Assembly (NCBI GenBank): GCA_018242215.1
Contig: JAFECG010000019.1
Span: 62,001-126,000 of the forward strand
Direction: 5' to 3'
DNA length: 64,000 nucleotides
Source of the DNA: Pseudomonadota bacterium
GTDB taxonomy: Bacteria > Pseudomonadota > Alphaproteobacteria > Rhizobiales > Hyphomicrobiaceae
Part shown: positions 10,078 through 19,851 of the stretch, one piece after another
Layout of the letters: each line of letters opens with the position of its first letter
Numbering within the stretch: position 1 is the stretch's first letter
Program-made: the position numbers and the translations under genes
The notes under the pieces: model-generated
What the model was told of the DNA's origin: nothing
The model's database searches: none
Seen by the model: the letters and a program-made list of their open reading frames with translations, nothing else

Positions 10078-11832
10078 ATGAGCAAGAAAGAAATCCGTGT
10101 TCCCGATCTCGGTGATTTCAAGGACGTGCCCATCATCGAGGTGCACGTGAAGGCGGGCGCGAGCGTTGCGGTGGAAGATCCGCTGATTACGCTCGAAAGC
10201 GAGAAGGCGTCGTTTGACGTTCCGGCGCCGGCAGCGGGCACGGTCGCCGATCTGCTTGTCAAGGTCGGTGACAAGGTGAGCGAAGGCAGCGTGATTCTGA
10301 CGCTCGAGACGAGCGAGGCGGCGGCTCCATTGCAGCTAGCATCGCCAGCAACGAAAGAGGATACACCTGTCGCGCCTGCCGCCGGGAAAGATTTTTCGGG
10401 CCATGCCGATCACGACTGCGAGGTGCTGGTGCTCGGCGCGGGACCGGGAGGCTATTCGGCGGCATTTCGCGCGGCGGATCTCGGTGCGAAAACGATACTG
10501 GTTGATCGCTGGCCGACGCTGGGTGGCGTCTGCCTCAATGTCGGCTGCATTCCTTCGAAGGCCCTGCTGCACACGGCTTTCGTGATGGATGAGGCTGCCG
10601 CGCTCGCGAAGCATGGCATCACGTTCGCTGCGCCGAAGATCGATCTGAAGAAACTGGCGGCGTTCAAGGACGGCGTTGTCGGCAAGCTGACCGGCGGCCT
10701 AGCCTCGATGGCGAAAGCGCGAAAAGTGACGACGTTGCGGGGCACGGGCACTTTTGCGGGCGCACATCATCTCACGGTGCGGTTCGACGATGGGCGCGAA
10801 GAGACGGTGCGCTTCGAAAAGGCGATCATCGCCGCTGGCTCGGAAGCGGTCGCTTTGCCGTTCATGCCATCCGATCCGCGTATCGTCGATTCAACAGGTG
10901 CACTCGAGCTTCGGCAGGTGCCTGAGAGGATGCTCGTGATAGGGGGTGGTATCATCGGGCTCGAGATGGCGACGGTCTATTCGACGCTCGGCGCCCGGGT
11001 TGATGTCGTCGAGTTGCTCGATGGCTTGATGGCCGGCGCGGATCGCGACCTCGTCAACATTTGGCAGAAGGTCAACGCACGCCGTTTCGACAAGGTCATG
11101 CTGAAGACGAAGGTCGTAGCTGCCGATGCGAAGCGCGACGGTATCTACGTCACGTTCGAGGGGGAGAATGCGCCGCCTGAGCCGCAGCGTTACGGTCTCG
11201 TGCTCGTTGCCGTCGGGCGCAAGCCGAATGGAAAAATGATTACGGCGGACAACGCGGGCGTGGCGGTTTCGGAGCGCGGGTTCATTCCCGTCGATAAGAA
11301 TATGCGGACGAATCTCCCACATATTTTTGCCATCGGCGATATCGCGGACGAGCCGATGCTCGCACATAAAGCCGTGCACCAGGGGCATGTCGCAGCCGAG
11401 AACGCCGCTGGTAAAAAAAGTTTCTTTGACGTGCGGCAGATTCCGTCGGTCGCCTACACGGACCCGGAGATCGCTTGGGCTGGCTTGACCGAGACAGAGG
11501 CCAAAGCGCGGGGGATCGCCTACAAGAAGGCGGTGTTTCCCTGGGCAGCTTCGGGCCGCGCGATTGCGAACGGTCGCGATGAAGGCTTCACGAAGCTGCT
11601 TTTCGATGAGGAAACAGAGCGGATTATCGGCGGTGCCATCGTCGGAACGGAGGCCGGAAGCCTGATTTCCGAGATCTGCCTCGCGATCGAGATGGGCGCC
11701 GACGCGGTCGATATCGGCAAAACGATCCATCCGCATCCGACGCTGTCAGAATCGGTCGGCATGGCTGCCGAGGCTGCGGAGGGCATTTGCACCGATCTGA
11801 TGCCCCAGAAGCCGCTGAGGCCGAAAAGTTAA
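10078..11832 (+). CDS. lpd: dihydrolipoyl dehydrogenase with N-terminal lipoyl domain (E3)
   Basis: FAD enzyme that reoxidises dihydrolipoamide with NAD+. Residues 1-80 are an extra lipoyl domain (Lys43 in LESEKASFDV), followed by an Ala/Pro linker. The flavoprotein then begins at VLGAGPGGYSAAFRAADLG, with the redox disulfide Cys152/Cys157 in GGVCLNVGCIPSK, the NAD-binding GGGIIGLEMA, and the interface HPHPTLSE. The 584-residue lipoyl-E3 fusion is the type normally paired with homodimeric E1, as here. Last gene of the operon. Confidence 0.95.
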   Translation: MSKKEIRVPDLGDFKDVPIIEVHVKAGASVAVEDPLITLESEKASFDVPAPAAGTVADLLVKVGDKVSEGSVILTLETSEAAAPLQLASPATKEDTPVAPAAGKDFSGHADHDCEVLVLGAGPGGYSAAFRAADLGAKTILVDRWPTLGGVCLNVGCIPSKALLHTAFVMDEAAALAKHGITFAAPKIDLKKLAAFKDGVVGKLTGGLASMAKARKVTTLRGTGTFAGAHHLTVRFDDGREETVRFEKAIIAAGSEAVALPFMPSDPRIVDSTGALELRQVPERMLVIGGGIIGLEMATVYSTLGARVDVVELLDGLMAGADRDLVNIWQKVNARRFDKVMLKTKVVAADAKRDGIYVTFEGENAPPEPQRYGLVLVAVGRKPNGKMITADNAGVAVSERGFIPVDKNMRTNLPHIFAIGDIADEPMLAHKAVHQGHVAAENAAGKKSFFDVRQIPSVAYTDPEIAWAGLTETEAKARGIAYKKAVFPWAASGRAIANGRDEGFTKLLFDEETERIIGGAIVGTEAGSLISEICLAIEMGADAVDIGKTIHPHPTLSESVGMAAEAAEGICTDLMPQKPLRPKS

Positions 11833-12116
11833 GGCCCTGCAACCCTTGCGTTTGGAGGGTCGGTTCGTTATATCCACCTCCATTCGACGTCACCGTCGGA
11901 TGGTCATGAGGAAGATCAGCCGGTTGGGCACCCTATAGGGGCCCGAATTCTGACCGGTGGGGCTGCGGCCCATCGCGGTGACATCAATTCCAGAGACATC
12001 AGCGCCAATAAACCGGGCATCGCGTTCGCGCGGGTCGGGCAAACGGCGTTTCAACCGTTCAACGCAACACGTCCGGCTCGAGCGCCGGGCATATCGTCAT
12101 CAACCTAGGAGACCTA
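11833..12116. other. intergenic region, rpsA leader
   Basis: The 284 bases between lpd and rpsA contain no convincing gene. A CACCCTATAGGGG segment near 11930 is weakly self-complementary. The region is expected to carry the rpsA promoter and leader, but I could not identify -35/-10 elements with confidence. GGAG lies 5 bases before the rpsA ATG. Confidence 0.4.
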
Positions 12117-13838
12117 ATGTCCGCTGAACTCGCTACCAAAGAACTCAACCCCTCGCGTGAGGATTTTGCCGCTCTTCTCGCTGAAAGCCTTGCCAAGGAC
12201 GACCTGTTCGAAGGCTCGGTCGTCAAAGGCAAGATCGTCGGCATCGAAAAAGACATGGCGATCATCGACGTCGGCCTGAAGATGGAAGGCCGCGTGGCGA
12301 TGAAAGAATTCGGCGTCGGCGGCAAGCCCGGCGACCTCAAAGTCGGCGATACCGTCGAAGTCTACCTTGAGCGCGTCGAGAATGCGCTCGGTGAAGCGGT
12401 TCTGTCGCGTGACAAGGCTCGCCGCGAAGAGAGCTGGACGCGACTCGAACGCCTTTATGAAAAGGGCGAGAAGGTCACGGGCGTCATCTTCAATAAGGTC
12501 AAGGGCGGCTTCACGGTCGATCTCGACGGCGCCGTTGCGTTCCTCCCGGGTAGCCAAGTCGATATCCGTCCGGTTCGCGACATCGGGCCTCTGATGCACC
12601 AGCCGCAGCCGTTCCAGATCCTGAAGATGGATCGCCGTCGCGGCAACATCGTCGTCTCTCGCCGGTCGGTTCTCGAAGAGAGCCGTGCCGAGCAGCGCAC
12701 CGAGATCGTCGCGCGTCTCGCCGAGGGCCAGATCATCGACGGCCTGGTCAAGAATATCACCGATTACGGCGCGTTCATCGACCTCGGCGGCATCGACGGC
12801 CTCCTCCACGTCACCGACATGGCGTGGCGTCGTGTCAATCATCCGTCCGAGATCCTCAACGTTGGCGATACGGTGAAGGTGCAGATCATCCGCATCAACC
12901 CGGAAACGCAGCGTATTTCGCTCGGCATGAAACAGCTGCAGTCCGATCCTTGGTCTTCGATCGAGAGCAAGTATCCGATCGGCGCGAAGGTAAAGGGCAC
13001 CGTCACGAACATTGCCGATTACGGCGCGTTCGTTGAGCTTGAGCCGGGCGTCGAAGGTCTGATCCACGTCTCGGAAATGAGCTGGACGAAGAAGAACACG
13101 CACCCGGGCAAGATCGTTTCGACGAGCCAGCAGGTCGAAGTGCAGGTTCTCGAAGTCGATCCGCAGAAGCGCCGCATCTCGCTCGGCCTCAAGCAGACGC
13201 AGGAAAATCCGTGGGATTCGTTCCTCACGCAGCACCCGAAGGGTTCTGTCGTTGAAGGTCCGATCCGTAACATCACGGAATTTGGTCTGTTCATCGGTCT
13301 CGACAACGGTATCGACGGCATGGTCCACCTGTCCGATCTCGACTGGCAGAAGCCGGGCGATGAGGTCATCAAGGACTACAAGAAGGGCGACAACGTCAAA
13401 GCTGTCGTTCTCGACGTCGACGGTTCGAAGGAGCGCATCTCGCTTGGCATCAAGCAGCTTGCCGGCGATCCCGCGGACGCGATGGCGAAGTACAAAAAGG
13501 GTGATGCCGTCACGGGCACCGTGACGTCGGTCAGCGATGCCGGCATCGAGGTCAAGATCGCGGACAGCGAGCTGACGTCGTTCATCAAGCGTGCTGATCT
13601 CTCCCGCGACCGCTCGGAGCAGCGGCCCGAGCGCTTCAACGTCGGCGACAAGGTCGATGCGGCGGTCGTTTCCGTCGACAAGGCGGCGCGGCGCATTGCA
13701 GTGTCGATCAAGGCCCTCGAACTCGCGGAAGAGAAGCAGGCGGTCGCCCAGTACGGCTCGTCCGACTCGGGCGCGTCGCTCGGTGACATCTTCAAGGCTG
13801 CCATCAAGAAGCGCGAAGGCGCCGAAGAAAGCGAATAA
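12117..13838 (+). CDS. rpsA: 30S ribosomal protein S1
   Basis: Ribosomal protein that binds mRNA leaders and brings them to the 30S subunit. The 573 residues contain a run of six S1 (OB-fold) repeats. The four central ones share the phrase NITDYGAFIDLGGIDGLLHV and variants such as NIADYGAFVELEPGVEGLIHV and NITEFGLFIGLDNGIDGMVHL. Length and repeat number are standard. It has GGAG 5 bases before the ATG and a strong terminator just downstream, so it is probably monocistronic. Confidence 0.98.
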   Translation: MSAELATKELNPSREDFAALLAESLAKDDLFEGSVVKGKIVGIEKDMAIIDVGLKMEGRVAMKEFGVGGKPGDLKVGDTVEVYLERVENALGEAVLSRDKARREESWTRLERLYEKGEKVTGVIFNKVKGGFTVDLDGAVAFLPGSQVDIRPVRDIGPLMHQPQPFQILKMDRRRGNIVVSRRSVLEESRAEQRTEIVARLAEGQIIDGLVKNITDYGAFIDLGGIDGLLHVTDMAWRRVNHPSEILNVGDTVKVQIIRINPETQRISLGMKQLQSDPWSSIESKYPIGAKVKGTVTNIADYGAFVELEPGVEGLIHVSEMSWTKKNTHPGKIVSTSQQVEVQVLEVDPQKRRISLGLKQTQENPWDSFLTQHPKGSVVEGPIRNITEFGLFIGLDNGIDGMVHLSDLDWQKPGDEVIKDYKKGDNVKAVVLDVDGSKERISLGIKQLAGDPADAMAKYKKGDAVTGTVTSVSDAGIEVKIADSELTSFIKRADLSRDRSEQRPERFNVGDKVDAAVVSVDKAARRIAVSIKALELAEEKQAVAQYGSSDSGASLGDIFKAAIKKREGAEESE

Positions 13839-13871
13839 GGCCAAGAGTGGCCCAACAGGAAAAATTAACGG

Positions 13872-13905
13872 GCGCGCGGCAGACCTTTGCCGCGCGCTTA
13901 ACTTT
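13872..13905 (+). terminator. rho-independent terminator of rpsA
   Basis: A perfect 10-base-pair GC stem (GCGCGCGGCA / TGCCGCGCGC) with a 6-base loop GACCTT is followed by TTAACTTT. It starts 33 bases after the rpsA stop. Confidence 0.8.
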
Positions 13906-14025
13906 GTATGAGACGCCACAGTATGCCCCGTTGCCCGGGACGCAAACCTTGCCTAGGTTCGCGCCAGGCCGCACGCTCCGGTGTCGGGGTTGTCCGGAAG
14001 CACGTCGAGGAAGAGGCTCACCCCT

Positions 14026-14991
14026 ATGCTAGAGACGGAAACAGTTCTCGATCGTCGCCGGCTTCGTCGGTCGGTTTCGCTCTGGCGCGGCGCAGGAGTT
14101 GCCGCAATCATCGTCGCGCTCGGCGCGCTGATGCTGAGCAATGACAATCTGGCTTCGCTGACCGGAGAAAAGCAGATCGCCCGCGTGACGATCACGGGGA
14201 CGATCACTGAAGATCGGGATCAGCTCAAATTGTTGAAAGACCTCGCCGATGACAACAGCGTCTCGGGTGTCCTGCTCTTCATTAACAGCCCGGGCGGCAC
14301 GACGACCGGGGGCGAAGCCCTCTATGAGGGTATCCGGGGCCTTGCGAAAAAGAAGCCCGTGGTGGCGGAGTTCGGGACGGTTGCGGCCTCGGCGGCTTAC
14401 ATTGCCGGTCTCGCGACTGACCACATCGTCGCTCGTGGAAATTCCATTACGGGATCGGTCGGCGTCATCGTGCAGTGGCCGGAATTCGTGCAGCTGCTCG
14501 ATAAGATCGGGGTCAAAGTCAATGAGGTCAAAAGCGGTCCCCTGAAGGCATCACCATCTCCGTTCGAGCCCCTCGACGACGCCAGTAAAAAAGTCGCGCA
14601 AGATATGGTGGCCGATGGCTTCAAATGGTTCGTCGGGCTTGTCGAGACCCGCCGCGGGGTAAAGGCGGCTGATATCCCCGGCCTGCTGGACGGGCGGATT
14701 TTCTCAGGCCGGGAGGCCCTTCAGCTCAAGCTGGTTGATGAGATCGGTGGCGAGGACGAAGCGGTAAAATGGCTCAAGGATGCCAAAGGCGTCCCCCAGA
14801 ACGCCAAAGTTATCGACCGAAAGGCCGCGGACGAGAGCGGTTACGGCATTTTCGGCATGACGGCCGGCTTGGCGGGATGGCTGTTTGGGCCTTCGGCGGC
14901 GGATGCTGCAAATTTTCTGCTTCGGGATCGGACGATTTCGACGCTCGGGCTTGACGGTCTCCTCTCAGTTTGGCATCCTTCTGAAAAATAA
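14026..14991 (+). CDS. sppA: signal peptide peptidase SppA (short form)
   Basis: Membrane-anchored serine protease that degrades cleaved signal peptides. The protein has 321 residues with an N-terminal membrane anchor (GAGVAAIIVALGALML). The ClpP-like domain carries FINSPGG, the nucleophile Ser region GTVAASAAYIAGLA, and the general-base Lys region KSGPLKASPSPFEP. It is about half the length of E. coli SppA, as in B. subtilis and most alphaproteobacteria. ATG 14026 follows GAGG by 9 bases; an upstream in-frame GTG at 13981 is less likely. ihfB follows 33 bases later. Confidence 0.92.
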   Translation: MLETETVLDRRRLRRSVSLWRGAGVAAIIVALGALMLSNDNLASLTGEKQIARVTITGTITEDRDQLKLLKDLADDNSVSGVLLFINSPGGTTTGGEALYEGIRGLAKKKPVVAEFGTVAASAAYIAGLATDHIVARGNSITGSVGVIVQWPEFVQLLDKIGVKVNEVKSGPLKASPSPFEPLDDASKKVAQDMVADGFKWFVGLVETRRGVKAADIPGLLDGRIFSGREALQLKLVDEIGGEDEAVKWLKDAKGVPQNAKVIDRKAADESGYGIFGMTAGLAGWLFGPSAADAANFLLRDRTISTLGLDGLLSVWHPSEK

Positions 14992-15024
14992 AGAGAATTG
15001 GTCGCCGGTGCTGGGGAGCGAAAC

Positions 15025-15321
15025 GTGATCAAGTCGGAACTGGTGCAGAGGATCGCTACTGCCAATCCTCATCTCTACCATCGAGATGTCGAGCGCATCG
15101 TCAACGTCATTTTTGACGAAATTGTTGATGCCTTATCTCGCGGCGATCGTGTAGAGCTTCGCGGGTTCGGCGCGTTCACGGTGAAACATCGTGCGTCGCG
15201 ACAGGGAAGAAATCCACGAACAGGCACTACGGTTGCAGTCGCCGAGAAGTTCGTCCCTTTTTTCAAGACCGGCAAAGAGCTTCGCGACCGTTTGAACAAG
15301 TTGAATGGCGGATCGCACTAA
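15025..15321 (+). CDS. ihfB: integration host factor subunit beta
   Basis: DNA-bending histone-like protein, 98 residues, working as a heterodimer with IhfA. It contains the HU/IHF signature with the arm sequence GRNPRTG and the strand [15 protein letters not shown]. The start is a GTG at 15025 (MIKSEL, matching the family) with GGGGAG 6 bases upstream; an upstream in-frame TTG would only add an unconserved tail. It follows sppA closely and precedes a LapA-like gene. Confidence 0.95.
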   Translation: MIKSELVQRIATANPHLYHRDVERIVNVIFDEIVDALSRGDRVELRGFGAFTVKHRASRQGRNPRTGTTVAVAEKFVPFFKTGKELRDRLNKLNGGSH

Positions 15322-15359
15322 TCGGGGCGCCGCCAATCGATGCCGAAGTGAGGTAGATT

Positions 15360-15707
15360 ATGGTCAGGCGCGTTCTATCGTTGCTCATCGGCTTCCCGAT
15401 TGGGATCGTTCTGGTGGCCATCGCCGTCTCCAATCGCCAGCCCGTCGACCTCATCCTTGATCCGTTCCGTCCGGAAGCGCCGGCGCTCTCGATCGAGTTG
15501 CCCTTCTATATCTACTTGATGGCGGCGCTGGTGGTCGGCGTCATTCTCGGCGGTGTAGCGACTTGGATGGGGCAGAGCCGATGGCGTCAGACGGCACGTT
15601 CGCAGGGCCGTCGCGCTGCGCGCTGGCAAGCGGAAGCCGATCGTTTGGCACGCGAGCGAGAGACATCGACGGCAGCGTCAGGTCATCTGGCCATCACGAG
15701 TCGATAA
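15360..15707 (+). CDS. LapA/DUF1049-domain membrane protein
   Basis: A 115-residue inner-membrane protein with two hydrophobic segments, about residues 6-24 (LSLLIGFPIGIVLVAIAVS) and 49-70 (FYIYLMAALVVGVILGGVAT). The short QPVDLILDPF loop sits between them, and a basic, probably coiled-coil tail follows (RWQAEADRLARERE). This is the DUF1049 layout, related to E. coli LapA, which helps coordinate LPS assembly. GAGG lies 7 bases before the ATG. It sits between ihfB and trpF, a common arrangement in this order. Confidence 0.85.
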   Translation: MVRRVLSLLIGFPIGIVLVAIAVSNRQPVDLILDPFRPEAPALSIELPFYIYLMAALVVGVILGGVATWMGQSRWRQTARSQGRRAARWQAEADRLARERETSTAASGHLAITSR

Positions 15708-15791
15708 AAACAGTTCTGCGGGATTCTTTGACGAGTTCGATCTGTTGGCGCTCACCGGTCATATATTCCGCGGCGTGAATTATGAATCTCA

Positions 15792-16442
15792 ATGAGCATA
15801 CGTGCAAAAATCTGCGGGATCACGACGCCGGAAGCGTTGGATGCGGCCATTCTTGGCGGCGCCGACTACATCGGGTTCGTCTTTTTCGCCAAGAGCCCCC
15901 GCAATCTCGATATTGATCATGCCAAGGAACTTGCGGAACGCGCACGCGGCCAAGTTAAAATCGTTGCGTTGACAGTCAACGCCGCCGACGATGCGCTGAA
16001 AGAAATCGTCGACGGCGTGGAGCCCGACATTCTGCAGCTTCATGGGGACGAGCCTCCCGAACGGGTCGCCGAGATCAAGCGCAAATTCGGTCGTACAGTG
16101 ATCAAGGCTATTCCCGTCGCGACGGCTGGTGATGCCAGGAAGGCCGACGAATACGCCGATGTGGCGGATCTCATTCTATTCGATGCAAAGGCCGCTCCTG
16201 GTGCGGACCTGCCGGGCGGCAACGGGCAGCCATTCGATTGGCGCCTGCTCGAAGGCCTTTCGGACGCGATACCGTTCATGCTTTCTGGCGGCTTGAATCC
16301 CGAGAATGTAGCCGCCGCGATCGCGCAAACGCGTCCGGTTGCGGTCGATGTTTCCTCTGGGGTCGAAATGGCCCCTGGTATCAAAGATCCTGGGCGGATC
16401 CGTCGCTTCCTTCAGACGGCAAAGACCGCTAAGCAGTCGTGA
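15792..16442 (+). CDS. trpF: phosphoribosylanthranilate isomerase
   Basis: Third step specific to tryptophan synthesis, converting phosphoribosylanthranilate to CdRP. The 216-residue TIM barrel shows KICGIT at residues 6-11 with the general-base Cys, GFVFFAKSPR, LQLHGDE, FDAK with the acid Asp, and the phosphate loop LSGGLNPENV. It is a stand-alone TrpF, not fused to TrpC. trpB follows after 46 bases and trpA 2 bases beyond that, forming a trpFBA run. Confidence 0.96.
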   Translation: MSIRAKICGITTPEALDAAILGGADYIGFVFFAKSPRNLDIDHAKELAERARGQVKIVALTVNAADDALKEIVDGVEPDILQLHGDEPPERVAEIKRKFGRTVIKAIPVATAGDARKADEYADVADLILFDAKAAPGADLPGGNGQPFDWRLLEGLSDAIPFMLSGGLNPENVAAAIAQTRPVAVDVSSGVEMAPGIKDPGRIRRFLQTAKTAKQS

Positions 16443-16488
16443 CGTGCCCCTCTTGCGCACCGTGCGGTGAGGGTTAAACGAGACCTTT

Positions 16489-17730
16489 ATGGCATCCAAA
16501 TCGAAAAAGGCGGCCGAAGCCGCGCTCAACAGCTACACGACCGGACCCGACGAGAAGGGTTTTTTCGGTATCTTCGGCGGTCGGTTCGTCGCCGAGACGC
16601 TGATGCCCCTCATTCTTGACCTCGAGCGTGCCTATGAGGCCGCGAAGGCCGATCCGGACTTTCAGCGCGAGCTTGATCATCTCAATCTGCACTATGCCGG
16701 GCGCCCCAGTCCGCTTTATTTCGCCGAGCGTATGACGGCGGAGCTTGGCGGCGCCAAGATCTACTTCAAACGCGAAGAGCTCAATCATACGGGCTCGCAC
16801 AAGATCAACAATTGCCTCGGGCAGATCCTGCTCGCGCGGCGCATGGGCAAGACGCGCATCATCGCAGAGACCGGCGCAGGTCAGCACGGCGTCGCGACTG
16901 CAACGGTCTGTGCGAAGTATGGGATGCCGTGCGAAATCTATATGGGCGCGACCGATGTCGAGCGGCAGGCGCCGAACGTCGCGCGCATGGCGCTTCTCGG
17001 CGCGAAGCTCAATCCGGTGACGTCGGGCGCGGGCACGCTGAAAGACGCGATGAATGAAGCGCTGCGCGACTGGGTGACGAACGTTCGAGACACCTATTAC
17101 CTCATCGGTACCGCGGCAGGCCCGCATCCCTATCCGTCGATGGTGCGCGACTTCCAGGCGATCATCGGGCGTGAAGTACGCGCACAGATGATGGAAGCGG
17201 AAGGGCGGCTGCCCGATACGCTCGTTGCGTGCATCGGCGGAGGGTCGAATGCGATCGGGCTATTTCATCCGTTCCTCGACGATAAGGACGTTGCGATCTA
17301 CGGAGTCGAAGCGGGTGGACACGGGCTGAAGGTCGAAAACGGTCACGCGGCTTCGATGACGGGTGGTTCGCCGGGTGTGCTTCATGGCAATCGAACCTAT
17401 CTCCTGCAGGACAGCGATGGCCAGATTCTCGAGGGCCACTCGATCTCAGCGGGTCTTGATTATCCGGGCGTCGGGCCCGAGCATTCTTGGCTCAAGGATA
17501 TCGGCCGTGTGACCTACGTTCCGGCGACTGACAAGGAGGCGATTGCAGCTCTCCAGCTTTGTACGCGGCTCGAAGGTATCATTCCGGCATTGGAATCGAG
17601 CCACGCTCTGGCGCACGTGATGACGTTGGCCCCGAAGTTGCCGAAAGACAATCTGCTCGTCGTCAATATTTCTGGCCGCGGCGACAAGGACCTCGCCACA
17701 GTCGCGAAGCACCTCGGAATGAAGATCTGA
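16489..17730 (+). CDS. trpB: tryptophan synthase beta chain
   Basis: PLP enzyme joining indole and serine to make tryptophan. The 413 residues contain the PLP-lysine motif HTGSHKINN (Lys105), the glycine-rich phosphate loop GGGSNAIG, and the family start [16 protein letters not shown]. The channel partner TrpA is encoded 2 bases downstream, so the two subunits should be made together. Confidence 0.98.
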   Translation: MASKSKKAAEAALNSYTTGPDEKGFFGIFGGRFVAETLMPLILDLERAYEAAKADPDFQRELDHLNLHYAGRPSPLYFAERMTAELGGAKIYFKREELNHTGSHKINNCLGQILLARRMGKTRIIAETGAGQHGVATATVCAKYGMPCEIYMGATDVERQAPNVARMALLGAKLNPVTSGAGTLKDAMNEALRDWVTNVRDTYYLIGTAAGPHPYPSMVRDFQAIIGREVRAQMMEAEGRLPDTLVACIGGGSNAIGLFHPFLDDKDVAIYGVEAGGHGLKVENGHAASMTGGSPGVLHGNRTYLLQDSDGQILEGHSISAGLDYPGVGPEHSWLKDIGRVTYVPATDKEAIAALQLCTRLEGIIPALESSHALAHVMTLAPKLPKDNLLVVNISGRGDKDLATVAKHLGMKI

Positions 17731-17732
17731 CG

Positions 17733-18563
17733 ATGACCAAGCATGAGACACGCATCGATGCGCGCTTCGCAGCGCTGAAGAAGGCGAAGCGTCCGGCGTT
17801 GATCACGTTTGTGACGGCGGGCGATCCCGACCTCGAGACGAGCAGGGCTATTCTCGACGACATCGCAAAAGCGGGTGCCGATATCATCGAACTCGGAATG
17901 CCGTTCTCTGATCCAATGGCGGATGGGCCGGCTATACAGGCATCGTCGCAGCGCGCGCTGAAGGCGGGTCAGAACATGATCAAGACGTTGCAGATGGTGC
18001 GCGATTTTCGCGCCCACGATGACGCGACGCCGATCGTGCTGATGGGCTACTACAACCCGATCTACGTTTACGGAAATGAGCGCTTCATCAAGGATGCGAA
18101 GGCAGCGGGTGTCGACGGGCTGATCGTGGTCGACGTGCCGCCCGAAGCGGACGACGAACTCTGCCTTCCGGCGCTCAAGGCCGGGCTCAATTTTATTCGC
18201 CTTGCTACGCCGACAACGGATAAGGCGCGGCTTCCCACCGTTCTGCAGAACACTTCCGGCTTTGTTTACTATGTCTCGATCACTGGAATTACCGGAGCCG
18301 CCGCTCCTGTGGTGAACGATGTTCACAATCATGTGAAAAGGATCAAGGCAGAGACGCCGCTGCCGGTCGTCGTCGGGTTTGGGGTCCGGACAGGGGAGCA
18401 GGCGCGAGCGATTTCGAGAGGCGCGGACGGGGTTGTCGTTGGGTCGGCCATTGTCTCCGCGATCGAAAAGTCTTTAGGATCCAATGGAAAGCCGACCGCC
18501 GAAACCCGAAAACGCGTGTCGGAGCTGGTGCGTGAATTAAGCTCGGCGTTAACCGCCGACTAG
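17733..18563 (+). CDS. trpA: tryptophan synthase alpha chain
   Basis: Cleaves indole-3-glycerol phosphate to indole for TrpB. The 276-residue TIM barrel has the catalytic Glu in [13 protein letters not shown] and the catalytic Asp in VVDVPPEAD. Phosphate-binding glycines are in [11 protein letters not shown] and VVGSAIV. ATG 17733 is preferred because it lies 2 bases after the trpB stop and the frame upstream is buried in trpB. Confidence 0.97.
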   Translation: MTKHETRIDARFAALKKAKRPALITFVTAGDPDLETSRAILDDIAKAGADIIELGMPFSDPMADGPAIQASSQRALKAGQNMIKTLQMVRDFRAHDDATPIVLMGYYNPIYVYGNERFIKDAKAAGVDGLIVVDVPPEADDELCLPALKAGLNFIRLATPTTDKARLPTVLQNTSGFVYYVSITGITGAAAPVVNDVHNHVKRIKAETPLPVVVGFGVRTGEQARAISRGADGVVVGSAIVSAIEKSLGSNGKPTAETRKRVSELVRELSSALTAD

Positions 18564-18606
18564 CGCTTTCGGCGAAGAAGCTCTATTGGATACGGCCTTC
18601 TGCACC

Positions 18607-18687
18607 CCCATTTTTGGGCAGTGTTCTAGCGCTGGTCCGCCATCAGGCGCTAAAAATGGGCGGGCTTTAAGGGGCACCATTGTGCCC
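18607..18687 (+). other. structured accD leader with two stem-loops
   Basis: The 178 bases between trpA and accD hold two inverted repeats. The first pairs CCCATTTTT (18607-18615) with AAAAATGGG (18652-18660), with an inner AGCGC/GCGCT stem. The second is a perfect GGGCAC-CATT-GTGCCC hairpin (18672-18687). Neither ends in a T-tract, so they look like leader structures more than terminators. Confidence 0.5.
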
Positions 18688-18741
18688 GCGCCTGAAGAAC
18701 GTACGCACACCTTGCAGCGGCTTATGAGGAGCCAACAGGAC

Positions 18742-19821
18742 GTGAATTGGATCAATAACGTCGTCCGCCCGAAGATCAGCGGGCTCTTGTCGACGGCGAA
18801 GCGCGAGGTTCCGGACAATCTCTGGGTCAAATGTCCGGAGTCGGGCCAGATGGTCTTCTATAAGGACCTCGAGGCCAACCAGTTCGTCGTGCCTGGCTCG
18901 AACTACCATATGCGCATGGGTTCGCAACAGCGGCTGCAGCATCTGTTCGACGACGGCGAGTACCGCACGATTGCGGTTCCTGCCGTACAGCAGGATCCAC
19001 TGAAGTTCCGCGACGGGCGGAAATACACAGACCGGCTCAAGGATGCGAAGGTCGCGACCAAGCTGGAAGACGCGGTGCTTGTCGGCGAAGGACAGCTCGA
19101 AGGGCAGGCTGTGGTTGCGGCGGCTCAGGACTTCCGGTTCATGGCCGGATCACTCGGCATGGCAGCCGGTGAAGCGATCATCGCGGGGATGATGCGAGCG
19201 GTCGAACTCAAGACGCCATTCATTCTCTTTGCGGCTTCCGGCGGCGCTCGCATGCAGGAGGGCATCCTGTCGCTGATGCAGATGCCGCGTACGACGATTG
19301 CGGTACAGCGCCTCAGGGATGCGCGGCTTCCTTATATCGTCGTTCTTACCGATCCGACGACCGGCGGCGTCACGGCGTCCTATGCCATGCTCGGCGATAT
19401 TCATATTGCGGAGCCTGGTGCCCTCATCTGTTTCGCCGGCCCCAGAGTCATCCAGCAAACGATCCGCGAGCAGTTGCCCGATGGCTTCCAGCGGGCTGAA
19501 TATCTTCTCTCGCATGGCATGGTCGACATGGTCGTGCATCGTCATCATCTCCGCGAGACGCTGGCCCGTCTCTGCCGGCTGTTGATGGCCGGGGTGCAAG
19601 CAACGACGGCGAAAGACACCCGGAAGGTTAATGGCAAGCCGTACGTCAACGGCGCGGCTGTCGACGGCAAGGTGATCGAGACGGCAGCGCGGGAGACCGG
19701 CGGCGTCGTCGAACCCGAAGCTGTCCCGAACAGTCAAAGGTTCGACCCGAGCAAAGCCGAAAAACCACGGCGGGACGACGCTAATTCTGGAACCTCGAAA
19801 GACGCGCCCCGGAGCGCGTAA
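18742..19821 (+). CDS. accD: acetyl-CoA carboxylase carboxyltransferase subunit beta
   Basis: Transfers the carboxyl group from carboxybiotin to acetyl-CoA, making malonyl-CoA for fatty-acid synthesis, together with AccA. The crotonase-like core carries [13 protein letters not shown] and [15 protein letters not shown]. The zinc ribbon seen in E. coli (CxxC...CxxC) is degenerate: the region reads [11 protein letters not shown] and VVPGS, leaving one Cys, a state shared by rhizobial AccD. The C-terminal 60 residues are low complexity. GTG 18742 is preferred: it gives the family start [12 protein letters not shown] and has AGGAG 10 bases upstream. Longer in-frame starts run into the structured leader. 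The 359-residue product is followed by folC. Confidence 0.94.
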   Translation: MNWINNVVRPKISGLLSTAKREVPDNLWVKCPESGQMVFYKDLEANQFVVPGSNYHMRMGSQQRLQHLFDDGEYRTIAVPAVQQDPLKFRDGRKYTDRLKDAKVATKLEDAVLVGEGQLEGQAVVAAAQDFRFMAGSLGMAAGEAIIAGMMRAVELKTPFILFAASGGARMQEGILSLMQMPRTTIAVQRLRDARLPYIVVLTDPTTGGVTASYAMLGDIHIAEPGALICFAGPRVIQQTIREQLPDGFQRAEYLLSHGMVDMVVHRHHLRETLARLCRLLMAGVQATTAKDTRKVNGKPYVNGAAVDGKVIETAARETGGVVEPEAVPNSQRFDPSKAEKPRRDDANSGTSKDAPRSA

Positions 19822-19851
19822 GCCTTTCCAAGGACAATGCGGGGCACGGGT

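Noticed and set aside
12114-13919. Open frame of 601 codons antisense to nearly all of rpsA
   Set aside because: Arg/Asp-rich, no known domain, and explained by the codon bias of the sense gene; rpsA is certain.
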